From Paracoccus sp. SMMA_5_TC (GTDB lineage Bacteria > Pseudomonadota > Alphaproteobacteria > Rhodobacterales > Rhodobacteraceae): 64,000 bases of DNA. The position numbers and the translations under genes were made by a program. The notes under the pieces were generated by a model, which had not been told where the DNA came from, made no database searches, and saw nothing but the letters and a program-made list of their open reading frames with translations. The DNA lies in contig NZ_CP102355.1 of the NCBI RefSeq assembly GCF_009696685.2, forward strand, positions 897,001 to 961,000, in the 5' to 3' direction. Below, piece by piece: positions 54,001 to 61,905 of this stretch; the stretch's first letter is position 1, and every line of letters starts with the position of its first letter.

Positions 54001-54460
54001 CTTCGACACCGTGAATGTCAATTTCGCCACGCTGTTCACGCATCTCTTCGGCGGCGGCGAGGCGCGGCTGGTGCTGGTCGAATCCGACGATCCGCTGGAT
54101 GCCGGGCTGGAAATCATGTGCCAGCCGCCGGGCAAGAAGCTGGCGACGCTGAGCCTGCTGTCGGGGGGCGAGCAGACCCTGACGGCGCTGGCGCTGATCT
54201 TTGCGGTGTTTCTGGCCAATCCGGCGCCGATCTGCGTGCTGGACGAGGTTGACGCGCCGCTGGACGATGCCAATGTCACCCGTTTCTGTGATCTGATGGA
54301 CGAAATGACCCGCCGCACCGACACCCGGTTTCTGGTCATCACCCATCACGCCGTCACCATGTCGCGCATGGATCGGCTGTTCGGCGTCACCATGGTCGAA
54401 CAGGGCGTCAGCCAGCTGGTCAGCGTCGATCTGAAACGGGCCGAGGCTCTGGTCGCCTGA
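51017..54460 (+). CDS. smc: Chromosome segregation protein SMC
   Basis: A TTG start at 51017 gives MRFDRLRLNGFKSF, the standard SMC opening, and 1147 residues; upstream in-frame codons have no family match. Walker A GPNGCGKS is at 31-38 and the ABC signature LLSGGEQT near 1047-1054, followed by Walker B CVLDEVDAPLDDAN. The long arms are extremely Ala/Glu/Arg-rich coiled coil; the hinge is the non-coiled region at about 515-640. SMC with ScpAB organises and segregates the chromosome. No strong ribosome site is visible. Confidence 0.95.
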   Translation: MRFDRLRLNGFKSFVDPTDLVIREGLTGVVGPNGCGKSNLLEALRWVMGENRPTAMRGEGMEDVIFAGTTRRSARAHAEVTLTIDNRDRRAPAGLNDADTLDITRRITRDAGSAYRINGKEVRARDVQMLFADASTGAHSPALVRQGQISELINAKPKARRRILEEAAGISGLYQRRHEAELKLNAAEANLTRLDDTLDQLSAQAASLARQARAAARYREIGAELRRAEGLLLYRRWAEADQARLAAAEALHQAVSIAAGAEVQARRALAARETAEAALPPLRDEEQIAAALLSRLTLEREALDEAEARARQTIQSLLSRIAQLDRDIDREAALNRDAGEVIERLAWERRELDKAGQGHDDRVAAATAAAGEAAEALAEIETRLAELTDESARLAARHQSAERLAQDLRQMLDRASRAADQAEAALARATATGVEAEAARLEAEAAQQAARDGVDLAEEALAQAEDARTALEADEAEARALRAEAEGEAAALNAEMAALKRLVERGQQAGTLLDQIRVARGHEAALGAALGDDLGRGLADQGSGWHGLPAYDPVPALPAGARPLAPHVTAPEALARRLSQVGLVGDAAAAAALQPALAPGQRLVTPAGDMFRWDGLRILAGEASSAAALHLQKVNQLAELGEQAAAVQARAAEAARAHQALRERHAAAVEAEKRARDQRREAERHLSEAARAMTRAESDLSLAQSRAEAARAELARHREDALDARRRLTEAERALADLPDRAAAAEALEHARMGVEAARIATLTRRSALDELRREGQARLKRLQEITREEQGWRLRLDQAGTRAAELTARREQAADDLEAAEAQPEILAERRASLTEAEAQAQARLARARAALAAADQALRDAAEAEREAERAAADARADRAAREARAEAAAEAEAAARLRILEDAETTPQALAEALGQIDDIAPEALEQQVQRLRHSRDALGAVNLRADEDKAELEAERDRLDAEKTDLTEAIRKLRQGIGSLNREGRERLLAAFDTVNVNFATLFTHLFGGGEARLVLVESDDPLDAGLEIMCQPPGKKLATLSLLSGGEQTLTALALIFAVFLANPAPICVLDEVDAPLDDANVTRFCDLMDEMTRRTDTRFLVITHHAVTMSRMDRLFGVTMVEQGVSQLVSVDLKRAEALVA

Positions 54461-54501
54461 TCCCGGCCGCGCTATCAGGGGCGGGTGTGCAGGAGTTGTC
54501 G

Positions 54502-54963
54502 ATGCGCAAGTTGCGTGCCTTTTTGCTGTCCCTGGCAGTGGCCGGATCGGCCGTGACCCCGGCCTCCGCCCAGGTTCTGGGCGACCCCGAGGTCATCCGC
54601 ATCCTGATGCAGGACCAGGGGCTGCCGGTCGAGGCCGCCGTGGATGCCACCGGCGATCCGGTGCTGCGCAGCCGCATCGACCTGACCGAGTTCCAGGTCT
54701 TTTTCTACGACTGCACGCCGGTCTGCGCCGCCTTGCAGTTTTCCGCGGGTTTCGATCTGCCCCGGCCGATGACGCTGGCGCGGGCAAACCAGTGGAACCG
54801 TGACCGCCGTTTCGGCAAGGTCTATCTGGACGAGACCGGCGATCCCTTCGTGGAAATGGACGTGATCCTTTCGGGCGACGGCATCGGACGCAAGAACTTC
54901 AACGAGGCGCTGGACACCTGGCGCGCCGTGCTGAGCGAATTTCGCGATTTCATCGATTGGTAG
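54502..54963 (+). CDS. Periplasmic YbjN-domain protein
   Basis: The ATG at 54502, after AGGAG, gives 153 residues with a signal peptide (cleavage after ASAQ or ASA near 25-26). The mature part fits the YbjN fold: FQVFFYDCTPVCAALQF with a C-x3-C pair near 73-77, LARANQWNRDRRFGKVYLDE near 94-113 and a C-terminal helix. YbjN-type proteins often act as type III chaperone-like folds; this exported version has no assigned role. It lies 41 bp after smc and 9 bp before ridA. Confidence 0.75.
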   Translation: MRKLRAFLLSLAVAGSAVTPASAQVLGDPEVIRILMQDQGLPVEAAVDATGDPVLRSRIDLTEFQVFFYDCTPVCAALQFSAGFDLPRPMTLARANQWNRDRRFGKVYLDETGDPFVEMDVILSGDGIGRKNFNEALDTWRAVLSEFRDFIDW

Positions 54964-54972
54964 GAGGATACC

Positions 54973-55413
54973 ATGACCATCGACACCAGGCTGGCCCAGC
55001 TGGGCATCACCCTGCCCGACGCCCCGGCGCCGGCGGCGAATTACGTGCCTTATGTGATCTCGGGCAACATGCTGTTCGTCTCGGGCCAGATCTCGGCGCT
55101 CAAGGGGCGGCTGGGCGACGACCTGGATGTGGCGCAAGGGGCCGAGGCCGCGCGCGGCTGCGGCCTGTCGCTGCTGGCGCAGGCCAAGGCGGCGCTGGGA
55201 TCGCTGGACCGGGTGGCGCGGGTGGTGCGTCTGGGCGGTTTCGTCAATTCGACCGCCGATTTCACCGACCAGCCCGAGGTGATCAACGGCTGCTCGGACC
55301 TGATGGTCGAGGTGTTCGGCGACAAGGGCCGCCACGCCCGGGCCGCCGTGTCCGTCCCGGCCCTGCCGCGCGGGGTCGCCGTCGAGATCGACGCCATCTT
55401 CGAGATCGCCTGA
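54973..55413 (+). CDS. RidA family protein
   Basis: The 146-residue protein, behind a strong AGGAGG, belongs to the larger RidA subgroup (YjgF-like): YVPYVISGNMLFVSGQIS near 25-42 and NGCSDLMVEVFGDKGRHARAAV near 108-129, with the conserved Arg of the active pocket in GRHARAA. RidA hydrolyses reactive enamine/imine intermediates from PLP enzymes. This longer form is typical of the group without proven deaminase specificity. Its stop abuts the GDPD start. Confidence 0.9.
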   Translation: MTIDTRLAQLGITLPDAPAPAANYVPYVISGNMLFVSGQISALKGRLGDDLDVAQGAEAARGCGLSLLAQAKAALGSLDRVARVVRLGGFVNSTADFTDQPEVINGCSDLMVEVFGDKGRHARAAVSVPALPRGVAVEIDAIFEIA

Positions 55414-56172
55414 ATGGAACTGCATCCCGATTTCCTGCGGCTGCCGATCGCGCATCGCGGCCTGCATGACGAAAGGCTGCCCGAAAACAGCCTGGCCGCG
55501 TTCCGCGCGGCCATCGCCCATGGCTACGGCATCGAATGCGACATCCAGCGGGCGATGGACAACACCCCGATGGTGTTTCACGACTATGAGCTGGGCCGGC
55601 TGACAGATATCGAAAACGGCACCGTCGCCGCCAGCACCCCGGCACAGTTGTCGCGGCTGCATCTGCGCGAAAGCGACGAAACCATCCCCACCCTGGCGGC
55701 CGCGCTGCAAGAGGTGGCCGGCCGGGTGCCGCTGCTGATCGAGATCAAGGATCCCACCATCGACAGCGGGCCCGAGGTGGGCGCGCTGCCCGAGCGGGTG
55801 GCCCAGGCGCTGGAGGGCTACAAGGGGCCGGTGGCGGTGATGTCCTTCAACCCGCATGTGGTCGCGGCCTTTCACCGCGCGGCGCCGCAGATCGCGGTGG
55901 GGCTGACCACCTGTGCCTTCGAGGCCGGCGAGTGGCCGATGCTGGACGCCCCGACCCGGCAGCGGCTGGCCGCGATTGCCGATTTCGACGCGGTGGGCGC
56001 CTGCTTCATCTCGCATGACCGGGCCGATCTGGACAATCCGGCGGTGGCGGCGCTGAAGGCGCGCGGCGTGCCGGTGCTGACCTGGACCATCCGCAGCCCC
56101 GAGGCCGAGGCCGCGGCGCGGCGTGTGGCCGACAACATCACCTTTGAACACTATCACCCCGCGCAGCCGTGA
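55414..56172 (+). CDS. Glycerophosphodiester phosphodiesterase family protein
   Basis: The 252-residue protein is a TIM-barrel GDPD: HRGLHDERLPENSLAAF near 13-29 (catalytic H13 and R14), GIECDIQ with metal-binding E and D near 44-50, VFHDYELGRLT with H near 59 and LLIEIKDPT near 110. No signal peptide, so it is cytoplasmic. It releases glycerol-3-phosphate from deacylated phospholipids. It begins directly after the ridA stop. Confidence 0.92.
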   Translation: MELHPDFLRLPIAHRGLHDERLPENSLAAFRAAIAHGYGIECDIQRAMDNTPMVFHDYELGRLTDIENGTVAASTPAQLSRLHLRESDETIPTLAAALQEVAGRVPLLIEIKDPTIDSGPEVGALPERVAQALEGYKGPVAVMSFNPHVVAAFHRAAPQIAVGLTTCAFEAGEWPMLDAPTRQRLAAIADFDAVGACFISHDRADLDNPAVAALKARGVPVLTWTIRSPEAEAAARRVADNITFEHYHPAQP

Positions 56173-56229
56173 TCGCCGGCCTGCCGTCCGGCGCTGACAA
56201 GGCCGGGCGGCAAGCCTATGTTGGGCGCC

Positions 56230-57372
56230 ATGACCGATCTGACCGTTTCCGTCTTGCCCGCGATCTCGGCCATCGATGCCGCGCAATGGGATGGCTGCGG
56301 CGCGCAGGGCAATCCCTTCGTCAGCCATCGCTTTCTGGCCGCGCTCGAGGCTTCGGCATCGGTCGGCCAGGGCACGGGCTGGCATCCGCGGCATCTGGTG
56401 GCGCGGCGCGGCGATCAGGTGGTCGGGGTGGCGCCCTGCTATCTGAAAACCCACAGCCAGGGCGAATATATCTTCGACCACGCCTGGGCACAGGCCTATG
56501 AGCGCGCGGGCGGGCGCTATTACCCCAAGCTGCAAGCCGCGGTGCCCTTTACCCCCGTGACCGGCCCGCGGCTGATCGCGCCCGATCCGCAAGTGCGGCT
56601 GGCGCTGTTGCAGGCCATGGTGGAACTGGCCCGCCAAGGCGGGCTGTCGGGCGCGCATGTCACCTTCTGCACCCAGGCCGAGGCGGCGCTGGGCGCGCAG
56701 GCCGGCTTTCTGCCGCGCACCAGCGAACAGTTCCACTGGCTCAATCGCGGCTATGCCGGTTTCGACGATTTTCTGGCGCAGCTGTCCTCGCGCAAGCGCA
56801 AGGCGATCCGCAAGGAACGCGCCCAGGCTCAGGGTTTCGGCGGCCGCATCCGCTGTCTGACCGGCGACCAGATCCAGCCCCGGCACTGGGACGATTTCTG
56901 GCTGTTCTATCAGGATACCGGCAGCCGCAAATGGGGCCGTCCCTATCTGACGCGGGCGTTCTTCGACCTGCTGCACCAGACCATGCGCGACGACTGCCTG
57001 CTGATCCTGGCCGAACGCGACGGCCGGGCGGTGGCCGGTGCGTTGAACCTGATCGGGAAGGATGCGCTTTACGGCCGCTATTGGGGCTGCATCGAGGATC
57101 ATCCCTTTCTGCATTTCGAACTGTGCTATCACCAGGCCATCGACTGGGCCATCGCCCATGGCCTGTCGCGGGTCGAGGCCGGCGCCCAGGGCGAACACAA
57201 GCTGGCGCGGGGCTATCTGCCGGTGCCCATCCATTCGCTGCACTGGTTGCACGACCAGGGCTTTCACGATGCGGTCGCCGATTTCCTGCGCCGCGAACGC
57301 GCCGCGGTCGATCGTGACATGGCGCTGCTGACGCGGATGGGCCCGTTCCGGCGCGATCAGGCACCGGTCTAG
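56230..57372 (+). CDS. FemAB/GNAT-like acyltransferase (DUF482 type)
   Basis: The ATG at 56230 gives 380 residues (an in-frame ATG at 56218 is possible). The opening NPFVSHRFLAALEAS, YYPKLQAAVPFTPVTGPR near 98-115, QLSSRKRKAIRKERA near 184-198 and HFELCYHQAIDWAI define the DUF482/peptidogalycan-like family, a double GNAT fold related to FemABX. Likely an aminoacyl or acyl transfer enzyme; the substrate is unknown. Its TAG shares a CTAG (57369-57372) with the convergent gene's stop. Confidence 0.82.
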   Translation: MTDLTVSVLPAISAIDAAQWDGCGAQGNPFVSHRFLAALEASASVGQGTGWHPRHLVARRGDQVVGVAPCYLKTHSQGEYIFDHAWAQAYERAGGRYYPKLQAAVPFTPVTGPRLIAPDPQVRLALLQAMVELARQGGLSGAHVTFCTQAEAALGAQAGFLPRTSEQFHWLNRGYAGFDDFLAQLSSRKRKAIRKERAQAQGFGGRIRCLTGDQIQPRHWDDFWLFYQDTGSRKWGRPYLTRAFFDLLHQTMRDDCLLILAERDGRAVAGALNLIGKDALYGRYWGCIEDHPFLHFELCYHQAIDWAIAHGLSRVEAGAQGEHKLARGYLPVPIHSLHWLHDQGFHDAVADFLRRERAAVDRDMALLTRMGPFRRDQAPV

Positions 57373-58160
57373 CTGCGCTTGAAAACCCGGAATGCCGCCG
57401 AGGCGCCCCAGCCCGCAGCGACCGCGATCGCCAGCGACATGATCCCGTAGAAGAACGGCTTGTCCAGCGCCAGCCGATACAGCCAGCGTTCCAACCCGAC
57501 CTTGCGCACATCGATCGGGGCGCGGAAGCTGTCGACCACCTGTCCGTTTCGCAACAGAAAGATACGGGCGCTGTAGAAACCCTCGATCAGGTTGGCCGGC
57601 AGCGCGACATCGGCGCGAAACAGCGTCTGTTCGACCAGATGCACGGCGCCGTCATCCTGACGATAGAGGCCCGCCTCTTCGCGCAGGCGCACGAAGGCTT
57701 CGGTATAGGGCACCACATCATCGACCTCGGCCGCGCCGGAAAAGGCCCGCATCGCCAGCGGGACCGAGATGCGATAGCGCTGATCCTGTTCCGTGGTCAG
57801 GATATCGGCCAGCGCCCGGGTCGAGGCAACGACATAAAAGGTCGGGGCCGACGCGATACTGACGCGGCCGGTATTGACCCAGATGCCCAGACGCCGTTCC
57901 TTGTGGCGCACGGTCACGGCCCGGGGCGGACCCTGGACGGTGACGATCACATCCAGCGGCGGACCGGGCGGGATCGGGGTTTCCCGCTTGATGGCGCCAT
58001 AGATGATGATGTCCGAGCCGTCGAAGCTGGTAGTGATGTCCACGTCATCCTGCGACAGGCCGGCCACGATCTGCTCGGGCGGCTGGGGTCGGTCCTGGGC
58101 CGCGACCATCCCCGGCGCTGCCAGCAGCAGCAGGGCAAGCAGCAGGGCGCGCGGGCTCAT
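57369..58160 (-). CDS. TIGR02186-family exported membrane protein
   Basis: The 263-residue protein has a signal peptide (1-21, cleavage near VAAQ), a beta-rich extracytoplasmic domain (QIVAGLSQDDVDITTSFDGSDIIIYGAI near 29-56, cited as blocks) and a single C-terminal membrane helix (about 237-255). TIGR02186 proteins are found almost only beside TauE/SafE-type permeases, as here: the start overlaps the permease stop by 4 bp. Joint transport of a sulfur-containing anion is the usual inference. Confidence 0.85.
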   Translation of the reverse strand: MSPRALLLALLLLAAPGMVAAQDRPQPPEQIVAGLSQDDVDITTSFDGSDIIIYGAIKRETPIPPGPPLDVIVTVQGPPRAVTVRHKERRLGIWVNTGRVSIASAPTFYVVASTRALADILTTEQDQRYRISVPLAMRAFSGAAEVDDVVPYTEAFVRLREEAGLYRQDDGAVHLVEQTLFRADVALPANLIEGFYSARIFLLRNGQVVDSFRAPIDVRKVGLERWLYRLALDKPFFYGIMSLAIAVAAGWGASAAFRVFKRS

Positions 58161-59080
58161 TTCAGCACCCCCGGTGTGATCGAATACAGATCATCCGGGC
58201 GCAGGAACAGATCCAGCGCCAGCTTGCCGCAGACTGCCAGCACCAGCAGCGCCAGCAGGATGCGCAACTGTTCCGCCCGCAGCCGCGCCCCCAGACTGGT
58301 GCCGATCTGGGCGCCGATTACCCCGCCCACGATCAGCAGCACCGCCAGCATCACATCGACGGTATTCGACGATACCGCGTGCATCAGGGTGGTATAGGCA
58401 GACAGGAAGGTGATCTGGAACAGCGAGGTGCCGATGACCACCTTGGTCGGCATGCCCAGCAGGTAGATCATGGCCGGCACCATGATGAAGCCGCCCCCGA
58501 CCCCCATCAGCGCGCCCAGCACCCCCACGGCCGCCCCGACCAGCAGCACGGGAATGGCGCTGATGTAAAGGCCCGAGGCGCGGAACTTCATCTTCAGCGG
58601 CCAGCGATGCACCCAGACATGCTGGTTGCGGCGCATCGGCTTGATCGGTCCGGTCTTGCGGCTGCGGCGCATGGCGCGCAGGCTTTCCTGCAACATCATC
58701 GCGCCGATCAGGCCCAGAAAGACCACATAACACAGCTGCACCACCAGATCGACCTGACCCAGGCGCGACAGCATGTTGAACAGCACGACCCCAAAGGACG
58801 AACCGGCCAACCCGCCCAGCAGCAGCATCCAGCCCATGCGGAAATCGACGGTCTTGCGCTTGACATGCGCAAGCAGCGCCGAAAACGACGATGCCACCAC
58901 CTGATTGGCACCAGTGGCGACCGCGATTGCCGGCGGAATGCCGACGAAGAACAGCAGCGGCGTGATCAGAAAGCCGCCGCCGACACCGAAAAGCCCCGAC
59001 ATCAGCCCGACGACGCCGCCCAGGCCGATCAGCGTAAAGGAATTGACCACCACCTCGGCGATGGGAAGATAGATCTGCAT
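58157..59080 (-). CDS. TauE/SafE (TSUP) family permease
   Basis: The ATG at 59080 gives 307 residues; the open frame upstream is not credible. Two repeats with FGVGGGFLITPLL near 31-43 and MGVGGGFIMVPAMIY near 199-213 are the TSUP signature, with about eight membrane segments. TSUP carriers move sulfite, sulfonates or other organic anions. It forms a two-gene operon with the TIGR02186 gene and is preceded by a sharp palindrome at 59119-59133. Confidence 0.87.
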   Translation of the reverse strand: MQIYLPIAEVVVNSFTLIGLGGVVGLMSGLFGVGGGFLITPLLFFVGIPPAIAVATGANQVVASSFSALLAHVKRKTVDFRMGWMLLLGGLAGSSFGVVLFNMLSRLGQVDLVVQLCYVVFLGLIGAMMLQESLRAMRRSRKTGPIKPMRRNQHVWVHRWPLKMKFRASGLYISAIPVLLVGAAVGVLGALMGVGGGFIMVPAMIYLLGMPTKVVIGTSLFQITFLSAYTTLMHAVSSNTVDVMLAVLLIVGGVIGAQIGTSLGARLRAEQLRILLALLVLAVCGKLALDLFLRPDDLYSITPGVLK

Positions 59081-59118
59081 GTCCCGTCCGGCCCTGCCTG
59101 ACCCGATGCTGCCCTTTG

Positions 59119-59133
59119 TGACGCCCGGCGTCA
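59119..59133. promoter_or_regulatory. Palindromic operator candidate upstream of the TSUP operon
   Basis: TGACGCC-C-GGCGTCA is a perfect 7-1-7 inverted repeat, 39 bp ahead of the TSUP ATG and about 125 bp ahead of surE. It is the cleanest short palindrome in the window and suits a dimeric repressor. Confidence 0.5.
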
Positions 59134-59257
59134 AATCCTGTGTGCCCTCGCGGCCGGCTTGCCGCAAGCATGGGGCATGGATATTCATTGCCATCAGGGC
59201 AGATAAGCGGCGATGATGCGGGGGCCTGGCTACGCAAGGCGCCGGACAGGGACGGAT

Positions 59258-60052
59258 ATGCGGATTCTGATTACCAATGACGACGGCATCAATGCGGCGG
59301 GGCTGCGGACGCTCGAGGCGATCGCGGCCGAGCTGGCGGGGCCGCAGGGCGAGGTCTGGACCGTGGCCCCCGCCTTTGAACAATCAGGTGTCGCCCATTC
59401 GATCAGCTACGTGCACCCCACGCTGATCGCCGAACTGGGGCCGCGCCGCTTTGCCGCCGAGGGCACGCCCGCCGATTGCGTTCTGGCGGCCATCGCCGAT
59501 GTCATGCGCGACAGCCCGCCCGATCTGGTGCTGTCGGGGGTCAACCGGGGCAACAATTCGGGCGAGAACGTGATGTATTCGGGCACCATCGGCGCCGCGA
59601 TGGAGGCTGCCTTGCAGGGGCTGCCCGCGATCGCGCTGTCGCAATACATGGGGCCACGCACGGCGGCGCTGGACGATCCGTTCCAGGCGGCGCGGGTGCA
59701 TGGGCCGGCGTTGATCCGGCGTCTGCTGGAACGGGGCGACTGGACATCGGACCAGGATTTCCGACTGTTCTACAACATCAACTTCCCGCCGTGCAGCGCC
59801 GATGCCGTGCGCGGGCTGCGCGTGGCCCCGCAGGGTCGCCGTCAGGGCGTCCGCTTCGAGGCCGAACCCTATCACGCCCCGAACGGGCGCCGATTCCTGT
59901 GGGTTCTGGGCGGTTCGCAGACCGCGCCCGCCACGCCGGGCAGCGATGTCGATGCCAACATGAACGATTACATCGCCCTGACACCGATGCGCCCGGACCT
60001 GACCTGCCACGCCAGCCTCGACGGGTTGCGCGCGGCCCTGCAAGAGGGCTGA
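59258..60052 (+). CDS. surE: 5'/3'-nucleotidase SurE
   Basis: The ATG at 59258 gives 264 residues. The metal-binding opening [16 protein letters not shown] (D8, D9), [15 protein letters not shown] with its Ser, and [23 protein letters not shown] are diagnostic. SurE dephosphorylates nucleoside monophosphates under stress. pcm and nlpD follow closely, the conserved surE-pcm-nlpD order. Confidence 0.97.
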   Translation: MRILITNDDGINAAGLRTLEAIAAELAGPQGEVWTVAPAFEQSGVAHSISYVHPTLIAELGPRRFAAEGTPADCVLAAIADVMRDSPPDLVLSGVNRGNNSGENVMYSGTIGAAMEAALQGLPAIALSQYMGPRTAALDDPFQAARVHGPALIRRLLERGDWTSDQDFRLFYNINFPPCSADAVRGLRVAPQGRRQGVRFEAEPYHAPNGRRFLWVLGGSQTAPATPGSDVDANMNDYIALTPMRPDLTCHASLDGLRAALQEG

Positions 60053-60060
60053 CCCCACGA

Positions 60061-60711
60061 ATGAGCGACGATCCCCAGACTGCCGAACGCAAGATGCGCT
60101 TTCTGTTCGCGCTGCGGCAGCGCGGGGTGACCGATCCGCGCGTCCTGCAGGCGATGGAACGGATCGATCGCGGCGAATTCGTGCGCGGCATCTTCGAAGA
60201 GCGCGCCTATGAGGACACGCCTCTGCCGATCCCCTGCGGCCAGACCATCAGCCAGCCTTCGGTGGTCGGGCTGATGACCCAGGCGCTCGAGGTCGGACCC
60301 CGCGACAAGGTGCTGGAGGTCGGCACCGGATCGGGCTATCAGGCGGCGGTCCTGTCGCTGCTGTGCCGACGGGTCTATACCGTCGACCGGCATCGCCGTC
60401 TGGTGGCCGAGGCCGAGGCGATTTTCCGCACCTTGGGTCTGACGAACATCACCACGCTGGTCGCCGACGGATCGCGCGGCTATCCCGAACAGGCACCCTT
60501 TGATCGCATCATGGTGACTGCCGCGGCCGAGGATCCGCCTGGCCCGCTCTTGGCGCAGCTGAAGATCGACGGTATCATGGTGGTGCCGGTGGGACAGTCG
60601 GACGCGGTCCAGACACTGATCCGCGTCCGCCGCACCGACAGCGGTTTTGATTATGACGAATTGCGGCAAGTGCGTTTTGTGCCGCTGGTCGAGGGATTGG
60701 GACAGACATGA
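60061..60711 (+). CDS. pcm: Protein-L-isoaspartate O-methyltransferase
   Basis: The 216-residue protein has [20 protein letters not shown] near 57-76, the SAM-binding [14 protein letters not shown] near 88-101, [10 protein letters not shown] and [10 protein letters not shown], all normal for PIMT. It methylates isoaspartyl residues in damaged proteins to start their repair. It begins 8 bp after surE and is 31 bp before nlpD. Confidence 0.96.
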   Translation: MSDDPQTAERKMRFLFALRQRGVTDPRVLQAMERIDRGEFVRGIFEERAYEDTPLPIPCGQTISQPSVVGLMTQALEVGPRDKVLEVGTGSGYQAAVLSLLCRRVYTVDRHRRLVAEAEAIFRTLGLTNITTLVADGSRGYPEQAPFDRIMVTAAAEDPPGPLLAQLKIDGIMVVPVGQSDAVQTLIRVRRTDSGFDYDELRQVRFVPLVEGLGQT

Positions 60712-60742
60712 TCCCCGGCCGTTCAAGGTGAGGAACGGGCAG

Positions 60743-61858
60743 ATGGCAGGAAACCGAAATCTGGTGCTTTGCGCCGGGCTGGTGGCAGGTCTGGCCTCTT
60801 GCGGACCGCAAGGTGGCTTCGATTTCAGCAATTTCGATCCGGACCTGCGCAGGTGGGGTGGGGGTGGCCTCGACACCGCCGAAGCCGCAGCCCGCGCTCA
60901 GCCCCGGCCCACCCCGGACCAGCGAGGCGTGATCTCCTATCCCGGCTATCAGGTTGCCATCGCCCGCCAGGGCGATACGGTCGCCACCATCGCGGCGCGA
61001 CTTGGCCTGAACGCGGCCGAGCTTGCCCGATACAACGCCATAGAGGCCAATGTCGTCCTGAATGCCGGCGCGGTCGTGGCCTTGCCGCGCCGGGTCGCGC
61101 CGGTCGCACCGGGAGCGGCCACCGCCAATCCGACGGTCGGCGCCCCCGCGGCAGGTCAGGCAACTGCGACAACCCCCGTGCAGCCGAGCACTGCCCAGCC
61201 GCGGCAGCATGTCGTCACCCCAGGGGAAACCGTCTGGTCGATCGCGCGGAAATACAATGTCTCGGTCAATGATCTTGCGCAATGGAACGGGCTTTCGGGT
61301 GCGATGACCTTGCGCACGGGGCAGCGCCTGCTGATTCCGGTGACCGGTCAGGCGCCTGCATCGGCGGCGATCACCGCGCCGGGTGTCGGCAGCCCGACAC
61401 CGCGGCCCCCGTCGGCTGCCGAACCCCTGCCACGCGAGACGCCCCCCCCGGCCAATGCCATCGTGACCAAACCGGCGGCGCCCGATCTGGGCAAGACCCG
61501 GACGGCGGCCTCGGGCAGCGGCCGGTTCCGGATGCCTGCCAATGGGGCCATCATCCGCACCTATCAGAAGGGCAAGAATGATGGCATCGACATCGCGGCA
61601 GCGCCGGGCAGCACGGTCAGCGCTGCCGGCGCGGGCACGGTTGCAGCCATCACCCGCGATACCGATGGGGTTCCGATCGTGGTGGTGCGCCATGACGGCA
61701 ATCTGATGACGGTCTATGCCGGATTGGACGATCTGGCCGTCAGCAAGGGACAGACGGTCGCTGCCGGCACCGCGCTGGGCAAGGCCCGTGACAAGGGCGT
61801 GGTGCATTTCGAGGTCCGCAACGGTTTCGACAGCGTCGATCCTGAAAAATATCTCTGA
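60743..61858 (+). CDS. nlpD: NlpD-like lipoprotein: two LysM domains and a degenerate LytM domain
   Basis: The ATG at 60743 gives 371 residues with lipobox LASC (C21). Two LysM motifs occur near 70-115 and 155-200 (HVVTPGETVWSIARKYNVS), then a Pro/Ala-rich linker and a peptidase M23 (LytM) fold at about 260-371. Two zinc ligands are missing: the first His of HxxxD is Asn (NDGIDIAA) and the H-x-H motif reads VVHFE. This is the NlpD/EnvC type that activates cell-wall amidases at division rather than cutting peptidoglycan. It sits behind surE and pcm as in other proteobacteria. Confidence 0.9.
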   Translation: MAGNRNLVLCAGLVAGLASCGPQGGFDFSNFDPDLRRWGGGGLDTAEAAARAQPRPTPDQRGVISYPGYQVAIARQGDTVATIAARLGLNAAELARYNAIEANVVLNAGAVVALPRRVAPVAPGAATANPTVGAPAAGQATATTPVQPSTAQPRQHVVTPGETVWSIARKYNVSVNDLAQWNGLSGAMTLRTGQRLLIPVTGQAPASAAITAPGVGSPTPRPPSAAEPLPRETPPPANAIVTKPAAPDLGKTRTAASGSGRFRMPANGAIIRTYQKGKNDGIDIAAAPGSTVSAAGAGTVAAITRDTDGVPIVVVRHDGNLMTVYAGLDDLAVSKGQTVAAGTALGKARDKGVVHFEVRNGFDSVDPEKYL

Positions 61859-61905
61859 CGCGCGACCGCCGCCCCGTCGCCCCGGGGCCGCCAGGTCGGG
61901 GGCGT

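Noticed and set aside
52238..54349. 703-residue minus-strand frame opposite smc
   Set aside because: Repetitive Gly/Leu/Gln composition is the mirror image of the Ala/Glu coiled-coil codons of SMC.
54475..57267. 930-residue minus-strand open frame opposite the YbjN, RidA, GDPD and FemAB-like genes
   Set aside because: Spans four well-supported plus-strand genes and their junctions; no family features.
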